Assembly (NCBI RefSeq): GCF_004328645.1
Contig: NZ_CP031395.1
Location: 2,195,501 to 2,259,500, forward strand
Direction of reading: 5' to 3'
DNA: 64,000 nucleotides
Origin: Hylemonella gracilis
Lineage (GTDB): Bacteria > Pseudomonadota > Gammaproteobacteria > Burkholderiales > Burkholderiaceae_C
Positions 44,464 through 55,854 of the stretch are shown piece after piece (positions within the stretch are counted from its first letter, which is position 1; each line of letters starts with the position of its first letter). A model generated the notes under the pieces. It ran no database searches, was not told the DNA's origin, and saw only the letters and a program-made list of their open reading frames with translations. A program made the position numbers and the translations under genes.

Positions 44464-45134
44464 GTTTCTACGGTGTCACCGATCTCTGGACGTATGTGCT
44501 GGGAGCCATCGGCATCGTCTTGCTGCCTGGCCCCAATTCTCTGTTCGTGCTGTCGGTGGCGACGGCGCGCGGCGTGCGTATCGGGTACCAGGCCGCCTGC
44601 GGCGTGTTCCTGGGCGACAGCATTCTGCTGCTGCTCACGGCCCTGGGCGCGGCCAGCCTGTTGCGCGGCTACCCGGCATTGTTCATGGTCGTGAAGTATG
44701 TGGGAGCCGCCTACCTGTTCTGGGTGGGGGTGAACCTGGCTTGGTCAGCCTGGCGGAAATGGCGCGCGGCAGGCACCGGCGGCGTCGCACAGGGTGCCGA
44801 TGTGCAAGCCGTCGAGGCCGCGGCCCATTTGCAGGCACCTTTCCAGCGCGCGCTGGTCATCAGCCTGCTCAACCCCAAGGCCATCCTGTTCCTGCTGTCG
44901 TTCTTCGTGCAGTTCATCGACCCTGCCTACGACACGCCTGCGATTCCGTTTCTGATCCTCAGCGCCATCGTGATGGCTTTCAGCGCTGTTTACCTGTCGG
45001 TGTTGATCGTCGCGGGCGCGCGCCTGGCCGACGCCTTTCGCCAGCGCCGACGCACGTCGGCCGGTCTCTCCGGGGCCGTGGGCGCCTTGTTCCTGTGGTT
45101 CGGCTCCAAGCTGGCCACGGCCAGCCTGAACTGA
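44460..45134 (+). CDS. leuE: LysE/RhtB-type exporter, LeuE-like
   Basis: A 224-residue inner-membrane protein of about six helices, with the family motif [21 protein letters not shown] at the N-terminus and [18 protein letters not shown] in the second half. These resemble E. coli LeuE (leucine efflux) within the LysE superfamily; the substrate is inferred by similarity. It starts within the carA stop (ATGA) and ends 14 bases before carB, so it is embedded in the carA-carB operon. Why an exporter should be co-expressed with carbamoyl-phosphate synthesis is unclear. Confidence 0.88.
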   Translation: MSFYGVTDLWTYVLGAIGIVLLPGPNSLFVLSVATARGVRIGYQAACGVFLGDSILLLLTALGAASLLRGYPALFMVVKYVGAAYLFWVGVNLAWSAWRKWRAAGTGGVAQGADVQAVEAAAHLQAPFQRALVISLLNPKAILFLLSFFVQFIDPAYDTPAIPFLILSAIVMAFSAVYLSVLIVAGARLADAFRQRRRTSAGLSGAVGALFLWFGSKLATASLN

Positions 45135-45148
45135 ATTCCGAGTAAGCC

Positions 45149-48100
45149 ATGCCCAAACGCACAGACATTCAAAGCATCCTCATCATCGGCGCCGGCCCCA
45201 TCATCATTGGGCAGGCCTGCGAATTCGATTACTCCGGCGTGCAGGCCTGCAAGGCCTTGCGCGAGGAGGGCTACAAGGTCATCCTGATCAACAGCAATCC
45301 CGCGACGATCATGACCGACCCGGCCACGGCCGACGTGACCTACATCGAACCCATCACCTGGCAGACGGTCGAGAAGATCATCGCCAAGGAAAAGCCCGAC
45401 GCGATCTTGCCGACCATGGGAGGCCAGACCGCGCTGAACTGCGCGCTCGACCTCTGGCGTCATGGCGTGCTGCACAAGCACAAGGTGGAGCTGATCGGCG
45501 CGACCCCCGAGGCCATTGACAAGGCCGAAGACCGCCTGAAGTTCAAGGAGGCCATGACACGCATCGGCCTGGGCTCGGCACGCTCGGGCATTGCGCACAA
45601 CCTGGAAGAAGCCTGGGCGGTACAGAAAACCGTGGGGTTTCCGGTGGTCATCCGCCCGAGTTTCACGCTGGGTGGCACCGGTGGCGGCATCGCCTACAAC
45701 CCGGAAGAATTCGAGACCATTTGCAAGCGCGGCCTGGAAGCTTCGCCGACTTCGGAGCTGTTGATCGAAGAGTCACTGGTGGGCTGGAAAGAGTATGAGA
45801 TGGAAGTCGTGCGCGACAAGGCCGACAACTGCATCATCGTTTGCTCGATCGAGAACCTGGACCCGATGGGCGTGCACACGGGCGATTCGATCACGGTCGC
45901 ACCCGCGCAGACGCTCACCGACAAGGAGTACCAGATCATGCGCAACGCCTCCCTGGCGGTGCTGCGCGAGATTGGCGTCGACACGGGGGGCTCGAACGTG
46001 CAGTTCTCGGTCAACCCCGAGGACGGGCGCATGATCGTGATCGAGATGAACCCGCGCGTGTCGCGGTCATCCGCTTTGGCATCAAAGGCTACAGGCTTTC
46101 CGATCGCCAAGGTCGCGGCCAAGCTGGCCGTGGGCTACACGCTGGACGAACTGAAGAACGAGATCACGGGCGGCGCGACGCCCGCGTCCTTCGAGCCTTC
46201 GATCGACTATGTCGTGACCAAGATTCCGCGCTTCGCCTTCGAGAAATTCCCGACCGCCGACAGCCGCCTGACCACCCAGATGAAGTCGGTGGGCGAAGTC
46301 ATGGCCATGGGTCGTACCTTCCAGGAGTCCTTCCAGAAGGCCTTGCGCGGCCTCGAGGTGGGCGTGGACGGCATGAACGAGAAGACCAAGGACCGCGAAC
46401 TGCTCGAGAAAGAGCTGGGCGAGCCGGGTCCCGAGCGCATCTGGTACGTGGGCGACGCCTTCGCGGCCGGTTTCACGCTGGATGAGGTCCATGACCTCAC
46501 CAAAATCGACAAGTGGTTCCTGGTGCAGATCGAGCAGATCGTGAAGATCGAGCTCGACATCGACAAACTGGTGGAGGCCAAGGGCGCGGGCGCCTTGGCC
46601 GCGCTCGATGCGGCCACGCTGCGCGAGCTGAAGAAGAAGGGGTTCTCCGATCGGCGACTGGCCAAGCTCCTCAAGACGAACGAACAGGCCGTGCGTGAGG
46701 CGCGCCGCGCGCTCAACGTGCGGCCGGTTTACAAGCGCGTGGACACCTGCGCGGCGGAGTTCGCGAGCAAGACCGCCTACATGTATTCGACCTACGAGGA
46801 CGAGTGCGAAGCCGAGCCGACGAACAACAAGAAGATCATGGTGCTGGGCGGCGGGCCCAATCGCATCGGCCAGGGCATCGAGTTCGATTACTGCTGCGTG
46901 CATGCGGCGCTCGCGATGCGCGAGGATGGCTACGAGACCATCATGGTCAATTGCAACCCGGAGACGGTCTCGACCGACTACGACACCAGCGACCGCCTCT
47001 ACTTCGAGCCGCTCACGCTGGAGGACGTGCTGGAGATCGTGGACAAGGAAAAGCCGCTGGGCGTGATCGTGCAGTACGGCGGCCAGACGCCGCTCAAGCT
47101 CGCGCTCGGCCTGGAAGCCAATGGCGTGCCCATCATCGGCACCAGCCCGGACATGATCGACGCGGCCGAGGACCGCGAGCGCTTCCAGAAGCTGCTGCAC
47201 GAACTCAAGCTGCTGCAGCCGCCGAACGCCACCGCCCGCACCGAGGCCGAGGCCTTGGAAAAGGCCCAGGCCCTGGGCTATCCGCTGGTGGTTCGCCCGA
47301 GCTATGTGCTGGGTGGCCGTGCCATGGAAATCGTCCACGAACAGCGCGATCTGGAACGCTACATGCGCGAGGCGGTCAAGGTCAGCAACGATTCGCCGGT
47401 GCTGCTGGACCGTTTCCTGAACGATGCCATCGAATGCGACGTGGACTGCGTGCGCGACAAGTCGGGTCGGACCTACATCGGTGGCGTGATGGAGCACATC
47501 GAACAGGCTGGCGTGCACAGCGGGGACTCCGCCTGTTCCCTGCCGCCGTATTACCTGTCCAAGGCCACGGTTGACGAACTCAAGCGGCAGACTTCCGCCA
47601 TGGCCAATGCCTTGCAGGTCGTGGGCCTGATGAACGTGCAATTCGCGATCCAGGAAGTCGATGGCAAAGACGTGATCTACGTGCTGGAAGTCAATCCCCG
47701 CGCCAGTCGCACCGTGCCTTTCGTCAGCAAGGCCACGGGCGTGCAGCTCGCCAAGGTGGCCGCGCGCTGCATGGCCGGCCAGACGCTGGACCAGCAAGGC
47801 ATCGGCGCCGAGGTCACGCCGCCGTACTACAGCGTGAAGGAAGCCGTCTTCCCCTTCGTCAAGTTCCCTGGCGTGGACACGATCCTGGGGCCGGAGATGA
47901 AGTCCACCGGTGAGGTCATGGGCGTGGGCAAGACCTTCGGCGAAGCCTTCGTCAAGAGTCAGATCGGCGCGGGCACCAAACTGCCCAGGCCGGGGCAGGG
48001 CGCGGCCAAGGCTTTCATCTCGGTCAAGGGCAGTGACAAGCCGCGCGCGGTCGAAGTCGCTCGCGGCCTGATCGCGCAGGGTTTCACCGTGGTGGCTACC

Positions 48101-48406
48101 AAGGGCACGGCGGCGGCCATCCAGGCCGCAGGCCTGAGTTGCGAGGTCATCAACAAAGTGACGGAAGGGCGGCCGAATATCGTGGACATGATCAAGAACG
48201 AGGAAATCGCCCTGGTCATCAACACGGTGGAAGAGCGCCGCAACGCCATCGTCGATTCACGTCACATCCGCACTTCTGCTCTGATGGGGCGTGTCACCAC
48301 CTACACCACCATCGCGGGCGCGGAAGCCGCGGTCGAGGGTATGAAATACCTCGACAACCTGGATGTGTATTCGGTGCAGGAACTGCACGCACAGCTGGCC
48401 TCCTGA
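45149..48406 (+). CDS. carB: carbamoyl-phosphate synthase large subunit
   Basis: Makes carbamoyl phosphate from bicarbonate, ammonia and two ATP. The 1085-residue protein has two homologous ATP-grasp halves ([20 protein letters not shown] and [20 protein letters not shown] mark their starts), with [20 protein letters not shown] and [20 protein letters not shown] as the paired metal-binding segments. A C-terminal MGS-like allosteric domain (about 945-1085, [14 protein letters not shown]) binds UMP/ornithine in E. coli. Length is typical. Confidence 0.99.
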   Translation: MPKRTDIQSILIIGAGPIIIGQACEFDYSGVQACKALREEGYKVILINSNPATIMTDPATADVTYIEPITWQTVEKIIAKEKPDAILPTMGGQTALNCALDLWRHGVLHKHKVELIGATPEAIDKAEDRLKFKEAMTRIGLGSARSGIAHNLEEAWAVQKTVGFPVVIRPSFTLGGTGGGIAYNPEEFETICKRGLEASPTSELLIEESLVGWKEYEMEVVRDKADNCIIVCSIENLDPMGVHTGDSITVAPAQTLTDKEYQIMRNASLAVLREIGVDTGGSNVQFSVNPEDGRMIVIEMNPRVSRSSALASKATGFPIAKVAAKLAVGYTLDELKNEITGGATPASFEPSIDYVVTKIPRFAFEKFPTADSRLTTQMKSVGEVMAMGRTFQESFQKALRGLEVGVDGMNEKTKDRELLEKELGEPGPERIWYVGDAFAAGFTLDEVHDLTKIDKWFLVQIEQIVKIELDIDKLVEAKGAGALAALDAATLRELKKKGFSDRRLAKLLKTNEQAVREARRALNVRPVYKRVDTCAAEFASKTAYMYSTYEDECEAEPTNNKKIMVLGGGPNRIGQGIEFDYCCVHAALAMREDGYETIMVNCNPETVSTDYDTSDRLYFEPLTLEDVLEIVDKEKPLGVIVQYGGQTPLKLALGLEANGVPIIGTSPDMIDAAEDRERFQKLLHELKLLQPPNATARTEAEALEKAQALGYPLVVRPSYVLGGRAMEIVHEQRDLERYMREAVKVSNDSPVLLDRFLNDAIECDVDCVRDKSGRTYIGGVMEHIEQAGVHSGDSACSLPPYYLSKATVDELKRQTSAMANALQVVGLMNVQFAIQEVDGKDVIYVLEVNPRASRTVPFVSKATGVQLAKVAARCMAGQTLDQQGIGAEVTPPYYSVKEAVFPFVKFPGVDTILGPEMKSTGEVMGVGKTFGEAFVKSQIGAGTKLPRPGQGAAKAFISVKGSDKPRAVEVARGLIAQGFTVVATKGTAAAIQAAGLSCEVINKVTEGRPNIVDMIKNEEIALVINTVEERRNAIVDSRHIRTSALMGRVTTYTTIAGAEAAVEGMKYLDNLDVYSVQELHAQLAS

Positions 48407-48550
48407 AAGGGGCGAGGGGACGGGACAAATCGGGGCGCTCTTCGCGGTCGCCCTGGTTGCCTCGGACGGCACGTCCCTCTGATGCGCGAGTTGGCGTTTC
48501 AGGGCTACTCCGGGTATGGGGCCGCCCCTGATTCTTCTACAGTGCGGCGT

Positions 48551-49519
48551 ATGCAAGCCGCCTCGTCTGATTCTTCCGTGCGCCGCTGGACCACCGAGAC
48601 GGTGGCCGAGGGTCAGCGGCTGGACTACTGGGTGGGTGCGATCTGCGAGGCTTTTCTCGAAATGGGCTGCAGTTCCCGGGTCGCGCGCCTGTTCGATGGT
48701 GAGTTGACCAGCGTGCCTCTGGCGGACGTGGTGTTCAACCAGGTCATTTCCAGCACCCAGGATGTCTACCGCACGCCCGCCGCCATCGCGCGTGGTGCAT
48801 CTCACCCTTATTACTTGATCGCGCAGTGGCAGCATCCCTGGCAAGTGCGCCAGGGCGGCCGATTGGTGCAACTGAGGCCAGGGGATGCGGTGTTGGTTGA
48901 TTCTGCGCAGCGTTATGAGCTGCATTTTCCGGAAGCGGTTGGCTGTCTGTCCGTGCAGATTCCCCGCGTCTGGGCGGGGCGGTGGCTGAGCCAACCTGAA
49001 GGCGTACAGCCGCGCATCGCCGCGCGGGACCAGAACTGGGGCCGCGTGCTGTCCGCCTTGTGCCTGCAGCTCGGTCAGCACCCCTTGCTGGCACGCAGCT
49101 ATCCCGAAGCGTTGCTTTCCGACCACCTCGGGGCCCTTCTGTCCGCCGCGCTGGAGCCTTCGCTCGCCACTGACATTCCCGCGTCCGGTCGCCCGGCCTT
49201 GCTGGCGCGCGCCCGTGACTTGATGCGACAACGGCTGGATGAAATCGGCTTGACGGCCGAGAGCGTAGCGATCGCACTCGGGGTTTCGATTCGGACTTTG
49301 CACCGTTGTTTCGCGGCGGCAGATGTCAGTTTTGCCGGGACCCTGCGCCGCTTGCGTCTCGATCAGGCGCGCGCCTGGTTGGCACAGCCGCGCTGGGCCA
49401 GGGTCGGCGTGGGAGAGATCGGCCGGCGCTGCGGCTTCGCGGATGCCTCGCATTTCACGCGGGAGTTCCAACAGGCCTTCGGCCAGACGCCGGCGCGCTG
49501 GCGCCGTGGCGTGCTCTGA
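48551..49519 (+). CDS. AraC family transcriptional regulator
   Basis: A 322-residue regulator with an AraC_binding_2-type N-terminal ligand domain (about 10-190, TETVAEGQRLDYWVGAICEA, LRPGDAVLVDS) and a C-terminal two-HTH AraC domain (about 220-322, VAIALGVSIRTLHRCFAAA and IGRRCGFADASHFTREFQQ). ATG 48551 is chosen because TACAGT (48538-48543) ends 7 bases before it; an in-frame ATG at 48482 is an alternative. No Shine-Dalgarno. The following alpha/beta hydrolase is a likely target. Confidence 0.88.
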   Translation: MQAASSDSSVRRWTTETVAEGQRLDYWVGAICEAFLEMGCSSRVARLFDGELTSVPLADVVFNQVISSTQDVYRTPAAIARGASHPYYLIAQWQHPWQVRQGGRLVQLRPGDAVLVDSAQRYELHFPEAVGCLSVQIPRVWAGRWLSQPEGVQPRIAARDQNWGRVLSALCLQLGQHPLLARSYPEALLSDHLGALLSAALEPSLATDIPASGRPALLARARDLMRQRLDEIGLTAESVAIALGVSIRTLHRCFAAADVSFAGTLRRLRLDQARAWLAQPRWARVGVGEIGRRCGFADASHFTREFQQAFGQTPARWRRGVL

Positions 49520-49703
49520 GCGCCTCCGTTTTTTCCTGAATCCACTCCTCGCCCCGGCACGCATGAGCCAATTGCTTGGCGCTGGCAGACCATCGCGGCC
49601 ACCTCGGGCCGCCTAAGCTTGTCCCCGGTTACGAGCCGGCGCGCGGTTGATCGCGCAGGCTGTCGCAAATCGCGGTCACATCATCATTTTCGAGGAGATG
49701 GCA

Positions 49704-50432
49704 ATGGCGGATACCTACGTTCTGGTTCATGGCGCCTGGCACACGGGCGAGTTGATGGAGCCGGTCGCGCAACACATTCGGACCCAGGGACATGTGGTGC
49801 ACTGCCCTACGCTGGCTGGCAACCGGCCTGGCGATGACCGCGCACGCATCGGTCTCAGCGAGGCAGCGCAGTCACTGGCGGACTTCCTCGTGCAGCGCAA
49901 TCTGAGCGACATCCGCCTGGTGGGGCACAGTTACGGCGGCATGGTGATCAGCAAGGTCGTGGATCTGATGCCCGAACGCATCCGGCGGCTGGTGTATTGG
50001 AATGCCTTCGTCCCATTGGACGGCGAATGCCTCAACGACCTCACACCGCCGCATTACCGCACCTTGTTTGACGGCATCGCCGCCGAGAGCGGGGGCGCGG
50101 TGCGTCTGCCGTATCCCGTCTGGCGGGAGGCCTTCATCAACGATGCCGACGCGACGCTGGCCGAGCGCAGTTATGCCCAGCTCAATCCCCACCCCTACCG
50201 CACGTTCACCGAGCCGATCACGCTGCGCAGTCCGCTGGCGGCGTTGCCGATGGGCAAGAGTTATCTCAATGGTCGGCAAGACATCGCCATGCCTCACAGC
50301 CTGCCCTGGCATCCGCGTCTGTCGGAGCGCCTGGGCCTGTTCCGCCTGGTTGAGTGCGAGGGGAGTCATGAGTTGTGCTTCACGGCCCCTGAGCGCCTGG
50401 CCACCAAGATGATGGAAGCGGGGCGCGATTGA
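49704..50432 (+). CDS. alpha/beta hydrolase
   Basis: A 242-residue alpha/beta hydrolase. The oxyanion-hole HGAW motif is at 9-12, the nucleophile elbow GHSYGGM holds Ser76, and a late histidine is in ECEGSHELCF. This compact form resembles EstA/hydroxynitrile lyase-type or salicylate-esterase-like enzymes; the substrate is unknown. AGGAG lies 7 bases before ATG 49704. Just downstream of the AraC regulator, same strand. Confidence 0.82.
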   Translation: MADTYVLVHGAWHTGELMEPVAQHIRTQGHVVHCPTLAGNRPGDDRARIGLSEAAQSLADFLVQRNLSDIRLVGHSYGGMVISKVVDLMPERIRRLVYWNAFVPLDGECLNDLTPPHYRTLFDGIAAESGGAVRLPYPVWREAFINDADATLAERSYAQLNPHPYRTFTEPITLRSPLAALPMGKSYLNGRQDIAMPHSLPWHPRLSERLGLFRLVECEGSHELCFTAPERLATKMMEAGRD

Positions 50433-50467
50433 GGACGACCATCGTCACGGGCGAGCCTTTGCCGGGC

Positions 50468-50495
50468 TTGTGTCCGCTGCCATTCACGGCATAAT
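50468..50495 (+). promoter_or_regulatory. greA promoter
   Basis: TTGTGT (50468-50473) and CATAAT (50490-50495) are separated by 16 bases, a plausible sigma-70 promoter. Initiation would be near 50502. Confidence 0.55.
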
Positions 50496-50506
50496 TCCGT
50501 TTCGAG

Positions 50507-50542
50507 ACCGCCGAGCGGCAACGCCCGGCGGTTTGCTTTTTT
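50507..50542 (+). terminator. hairpin with U run in the greA leader
   Basis: ACCGCCG (50507-50513) pairs with CGGCGGT (50526-50532), and an inner GCG-GCAA-CGC (50515-50524) forms a GNRA-capped stem. TTTGCTTTTTT follows. It sits between the greA promoter and start codon, so it could attenuate greA and release a ~40-nt RNA. It could also simply end the hydrolase transcript. Confidence 0.7.
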
Positions 50543-50564
50543 CTTGATGAAAACGGAGTATGAC

Positions 50565-51041
50565 GTGGCCACCATTCCGATCACCCTGCGCGGCGCGGAA
50601 AAGCTCAAGACCGAATTGCACCGCCTGAAGACCGTCGACCGCCCCGCCGTCATCAACGCGATTGCCGAGGCCCGTGCCCAGGGCGACTTGAGCGAGAACG
50701 CCGAGTACGAGGCTGCCAAGGACAGGCAGGGCTTCATTGAAGGCCGTATCCAGGAGATCGAGGGCAAGCTTTCGGCTGCGCAGGTCATCGACCCCGCGGG
50801 AGTGGATGCCGGTGGCAAGGTCGTTTTCGGCGCCACCGTGGAACTCGAGGACGAAGCCACGGGAGACAGCATGACCTACCAGATCGTGGGCGAGGACGAG
50901 GCCGATCTGAAGCAGGGGCTGATCAACGTCAGCAGCCCGATCGCGCGCGCGCTGATCGGCAAGGAGGAGGGGGACACGGCGGAAGTCCAGGCCCCCGGTG
51001 GAGTGAAGCGCTACGAGATCGTGACAGTTTCCTACCGCTGA
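50565..51041 (+). CDS. greA: transcription elongation factor GreA
   Basis: Rescues backtracked RNA polymerase by stimulating transcript cleavage. With a GTG start at 50565 (GGAG 6 bases before it) the protein is 158 residues, the same as E. coli GreA, and begins with the family N-terminus [14 protein letters not shown]. The coiled-coil tip carries the acidic pair region [18 protein letters not shown], and the C-terminal FKBP-like domain ends [17 protein letters not shown]. An upstream ATG at 50547 would add six residues. Confidence 0.97.
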   Translation: MATIPITLRGAEKLKTELHRLKTVDRPAVINAIAEARAQGDLSENAEYEAAKDRQGFIEGRIQEIEGKLSAAQVIDPAGVDAGGKVVFGATVELEDEATGDSMTYQIVGEDEADLKQGLINVSSPIARALIGKEEGDTAEVQAPGGVKRYEIVTVSYR

Positions 51042-51069
51042 ACCATCCACCCGATCGGACTCGACCCTC

Positions 51070-51513
51070 ATGCAACGTCTTCTGTCATCCCTTCCGGCCT
51101 GGGCGGCTGCTTTGTGGTGGGGCAGCTTGACCACCATTGGTTTCCTGGTCGTGCCCCTGCTGTTCGTGCACCTGGAGACGCCGGCGATCGCGGGACGGAT
51201 GGCGGCCCACCTGTTCACGGCGCAAACCTGGGTGTCCGTGGCCTGCACACTCCTTCTGCTCTTGGCTTCACGCCCGCGACGCGATGACGGCGCGTCTGCA
51301 CCGCAGTCACTTGTGGACTCGGCGCGTCTGCCCGTCCTGGCGGGTCTGATGCTGGCGTTGCTGGTCGAAATCGTCGTTGCGCCACGGATCGTCGCACGCG
51401 AGAACCTGGTGCTTTGGCATCGCCTGGGCAGTGCGTTTTATTTCCTGCAATGGTTGTGCGCGGGCTGGACGTTCTGGCGCCTGAGCCAGACGGCAGCATC
51501 ACATCGGGACTGA
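51070..51513 (+). CDS. DUF4149 domain membrane protein
   Basis: A 147-residue protein with four predicted transmembrane helices (about 8-33, 45-66, 82-100, 112-138). The profile matches the DUF4149 family, found after greA in many Burkholderiales; its function is unknown. It starts 28 bases after greA. A short hairpin (GGCCTG/CAGGCC, 51521-51535) follows the stop. Confidence 0.85.
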   Translation: MQRLLSSLPAWAAALWWGSLTTIGFLVVPLLFVHLETPAIAGRMAAHLFTAQTWVSVACTLLLLLASRPRRDDGASAPQSLVDSARLPVLAGLMLALLVEIVVAPRIVARENLVLWHRLGSAFYFLQWLCAGWTFWRLSQTAASHRD

Positions 51514-51584
51514 GACTGTAGGCCTGACACAGGCCACCCTTGCCCTGCAGCTGAGCTGAGCTTGAGGAACGGGACTGCGCTTGC

Positions 51585-52061
51585 TCAGGCTTGACTGCGC
51601 TTCTTGACGCTGGCGGGGCGAGGCTTCTTGGCCCGCTTGATCTTGCCGCCCGGGGTCAGGCGTTGGTTGCCGAGTACGCGCAGCACCTTCACTTCAGGAC
51701 GCTGTCCGCCCTTCTTGCTGAACTTGAGCACCTTGACATCGCGCGGACCCGGTCGGCGGTCCTCGTCGACAGCCCGCTCTTTCTCCGGCATTGGGCGCCA
51801 GAGCACCAGCAGCTTGCCGATGTGCTGGATCGGCGCCGCGTCCAATTCTTCGGCTAGGGCGGCCAGCATGGCTTCACGTTCGGCGCGGTCGTCGGAGAAG
51901 ACCCGGACCTTGATCAGGCCGTGGGCCTTGAGCGCGGCGTCGGTTTCCTTTTTGACCGCAGGCGTCAGGCCATCGCCACCGACCATGACCACGGGGTCCA
52001 GGTGGTGGGCTTCGGCCCGATATTCCTTGCGTTGGGCGACGGTGAGTTGAATGACTGGCAT
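51585..52061 (-). CDS. yhbY: CRS1-YhbY domain RNA-binding protein
   Basis: The first ~97 residues form the KH-like CRS1-YhbY domain (KEYRAEAHHLDPVVMVGGDG, HIGKLLVLWRP), which binds pre-50S ribosomes in E. coli. The 158-residue protein has an extra ~60-residue basic tail (PGGKIKRAKKPRPASVKKR) absent from E. coli YhbY (97 residues). Minus-strand GATAAT (52068-52073) lies 6 bases before the ATG, with no Shine-Dalgarno, so the mRNA may be leaderless. Divergent from rlmE by only 20 bases. Confidence 0.9.
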   Translation of the reverse strand: MPVIQLTVAQRKEYRAEAHHLDPVVMVGGDGLTPAVKKETDAALKAHGLIKVRVFSDDRAEREAMLAALAEELDAAPIQHIGKLLVLWRPMPEKERAVDEDRRPGPRDVKVLKFSKKGGQRPEVKVLRVLGNQRLTPGGKIKRAKKPRPASVKKRSQA

Positions 52062-52081
52062 GAGGCTATTATCCCCTGGAT

Positions 52082-52741
52082 ATGAAAGTACAGACCAAGA
52101 GCAAAAAGGTCAACAAAGCGTGGCTCAACGACCACGTGAACGACCCCTACGTCAAGCTCGCGCAAAAGGAGGGCTACCGCGCGCGCGCGGCTTACAAGCT
52201 CAAGGAAATTGATGAAAGCCTGCGCCTGGTGAAGCCTGGCCAGGTCATTGTCGACCTGGGCTGCGCACCGGGGGCGTGGAGTCAGTACCTGCGACGTCGC
52301 CTGGCCCCCCAGGGCGCGGCGGTGGGGGAACTGAATGGCAGCGTGATTGGCCTGGATCTGTTGCCCATGGAGCCGATCGAAGGCGTGCAGTTCATCCAGG
52401 GTGATTTCCGGGAGGCCGAGGTGTTGGCGCAACTGGAGGCCCTGATGCAAGGGCGTCCTGCGGACTTGGTGGTGTCCGACATGGCGCCCAATCTGTCCGG
52501 CGTGGCCTCGGTGGATACCGCCCGAGTGGAGGAGTTGGTGACGCTGGCCATCGATTTCTGCCGCGGGCACCTCAAGCCTGCGGGAAGCCTGGTTGCCAAG
52601 GTGTTCCACGGCGGCGGCTACAACGAGTTGCTCGCTTTGTTCAAAAACAACTTCAAAACCGTGAAGCCGCTCAAGCCCAAGGCTTCGCGTGACAAGTCGT
52701 CGGAGACGTTTCTGGTCGGTACGGGCTTGAAATCGGGGTGA
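52082..52741 (+). CDS. rlmE: 23S rRNA (uridine-2'-O)-methyltransferase RlmE
   Basis: Methylates U2552 of 23S rRNA, a late step of 50S assembly, using SAM. The 219-residue protein has the Rossmann motif [14 protein letters not shown], the catalytic aspartate in [12 protein letters not shown] and lysine in [10 protein letters not shown] (K-D-K-E type). The ATG lies 20 bases from yhbY on the other strand. TATTAT (52067-52072) is a possible -10, leaving little or no leader. ftsH follows after 176 bases, the usual rlmE-ftsH order. Confidence 0.96.
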   Translation: MKVQTKSKKVNKAWLNDHVNDPYVKLAQKEGYRARAAYKLKEIDESLRLVKPGQVIVDLGCAPGAWSQYLRRRLAPQGAAVGELNGSVIGLDLLPMEPIEGVQFIQGDFREAEVLAQLEALMQGRPADLVVSDMAPNLSGVASVDTARVEELVTLAIDFCRGHLKPAGSLVAKVFHGGGYNELLALFKNNFKTVKPLKPKASRDKSSETFLVGTGLKSG

Positions 52742-52917
52742 ATGCCTCGAAAGCACCGCAAAAACAGGGTTTGCGTGCAAGCCACCCGGAGCGTAGGGAA
52801 ATGAAGCCCCTGTGCCGTCAATGGCCGTCGCTGTCATTGACTATCGGGCGATGGCTTGAAAGCCCTAAAATGAATCCAAACTAAGTCCGCGCAGGATATC
52901 CCTTTCAGGAGTCGCAC
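52742..52917 (+). promoter_or_regulatory. ftsH upstream region with heat-shock-type -35
   Basis: CTTGAAA at 52855-52861 equals the sigma-32 -35 consensus. The matching -10 (CCCCATnT at 11-16 bases) is not clear, so heat-shock control is only suggested. In E. coli ftsH is sigma-32 regulated. TTTCAGGAGTCGCAC contains the ribosome binding site for the TTG start. Confidence 0.35.
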
Positions 52918-54839
<1,922 letters not shown>

Positions 54840-54951
54840 GTCAGGCATGGCGATGTGACGCCGCCGACGAAGGTGTTGCCATGAAGCGCCTGTTCTGGCG
54901 CGGGGCTGTTTGGCGATGATGGATCGCTGACAGCAAAGGCGATAATCACAG

Positions 54952-54989
54952 ACGGGGCAGGGAACCCAGGTTCCTGCCCCGTTTGTTTA
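54952..54989 (+). terminator. terminator of ftsH
   Basis: ACGGGGCAGG (54952-54961) pairs with CCTGCCCCGT (54973-54982), with further AACC/GGTT pairing inside, then TTTGTTTATTT. It precedes folP by about 10 bases. Confidence 0.85.
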
Positions 54990-54999
54990 TTTGATCTTC

Positions 55000-55854
55000 A
55001 TGTTCTGGCAAACCACCCGATATCGCATCGATCTGTCGACTCCGCAGATCATGGGCATCGTCAATGTCACGCCCGACTCCTTCTCGGACGGGGGGCGTCA
55101 TGCGAAGGCGAACGCGGCACTTCTGCACTGCGAGCGTCTCTTGAAGGATGGCGCACATATTCTCGACATCGGCGGTGAGTCGACCCGACCCGGTAGCCCG
55201 CCTGTCTCGCTGGAAGAAGAGCTGGCGCGCGTGCTGCCTGTGCTTCATGGGGCGCTCACGCTGGGGGTTCCGGTTTCGATCGACAGCTACAAACCCGAGG
55301 TGATGCGGGTGGCGCTGGATCTCGGGGTGGACATCCTCAACGACATCTGGGCCTTGCGTCAGCAGGGGGCAGAGGAACTGATGGCACGGCACCCTGCTTG
55401 TGGGGTCTGTCTCATGCACATGCACCGTGATCCCCAGACCATGCAGACCGTGCCCATGGAGGGTGACGTGGTTCCTCAGGTGCATGGATTCCTGGCGGAG
55501 TCCGCCCGGAGTCTGCGTGCGCGCGGTGTCGCGCCCGAGCGCATTGTGCTGGACGCCGGGATCGGGTTCGGAAAAACTGTGGCGCAGAACTTTGCCCTGC
55601 TGGCCCGACAAAACGAGCTGCTTGACCTCGGCTATCCTTTGCTCGCGGGCTGGTCCCGCAAGTCCTCGCTGGGGGCGGTGACGGGCTTGGCGGAGGCGGC
55701 AGAGCGCATGGTTCCCAGTGTGGCCGCAGCCTTGCTGGCCGTGGAGCGTGGCGCGGCGATTGTGCGCGTGCACGATGTGCGAGAGACGATCCAGGCCCTG
55801 CAGGTTCTGGAGGTCACGCGCGCCCAGGAAAAAAAGGAAAACAATGAGCAGTAG
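55000..55854 (+). CDS. folP: dihydropteroate synthase
   Basis: Joins pterin pyrophosphate and p-aminobenzoate in folate synthesis; the sulfonamide target. The 284-residue TIM barrel has [16 protein letters not shown] at the N-terminus, [13 protein letters not shown], and the C-terminal [13 protein letters not shown]. An in-frame TTG at 54991 is an alternative start. It overlaps glmM by 11 bases; the ftsH-folP-glmM order is widely conserved. Confidence 0.97.
   Translation: MFWQTTRYRIDLSTPQIMGIVNVTPDSFSDGGRHAKANAALLHCERLLKDGAHILDIGGESTRPGSPPVSLEEELARVLPVLHGALTLGVPVSIDSYKPEVMRVALDLGVDILNDIWALRQQGAEELMARHPACGVCLMHMHRDPQTMQTVPMEGDVVPQVHGFLAESARSLRARGVAPERIVLDAGIGFGKTVAQNFALLARQNELLDLGYPLLAGWSRKSSLGAVTGLAEAAERMVPSVAAALLAVERGAAIVRVHDVRETIQALQVLEVTRAQEKKENNEQ

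Noticed and set aside
46082..47797. 571-codon open frame antisense to carB
   Set aside because: Shadow frame; carB is continuous and typical.
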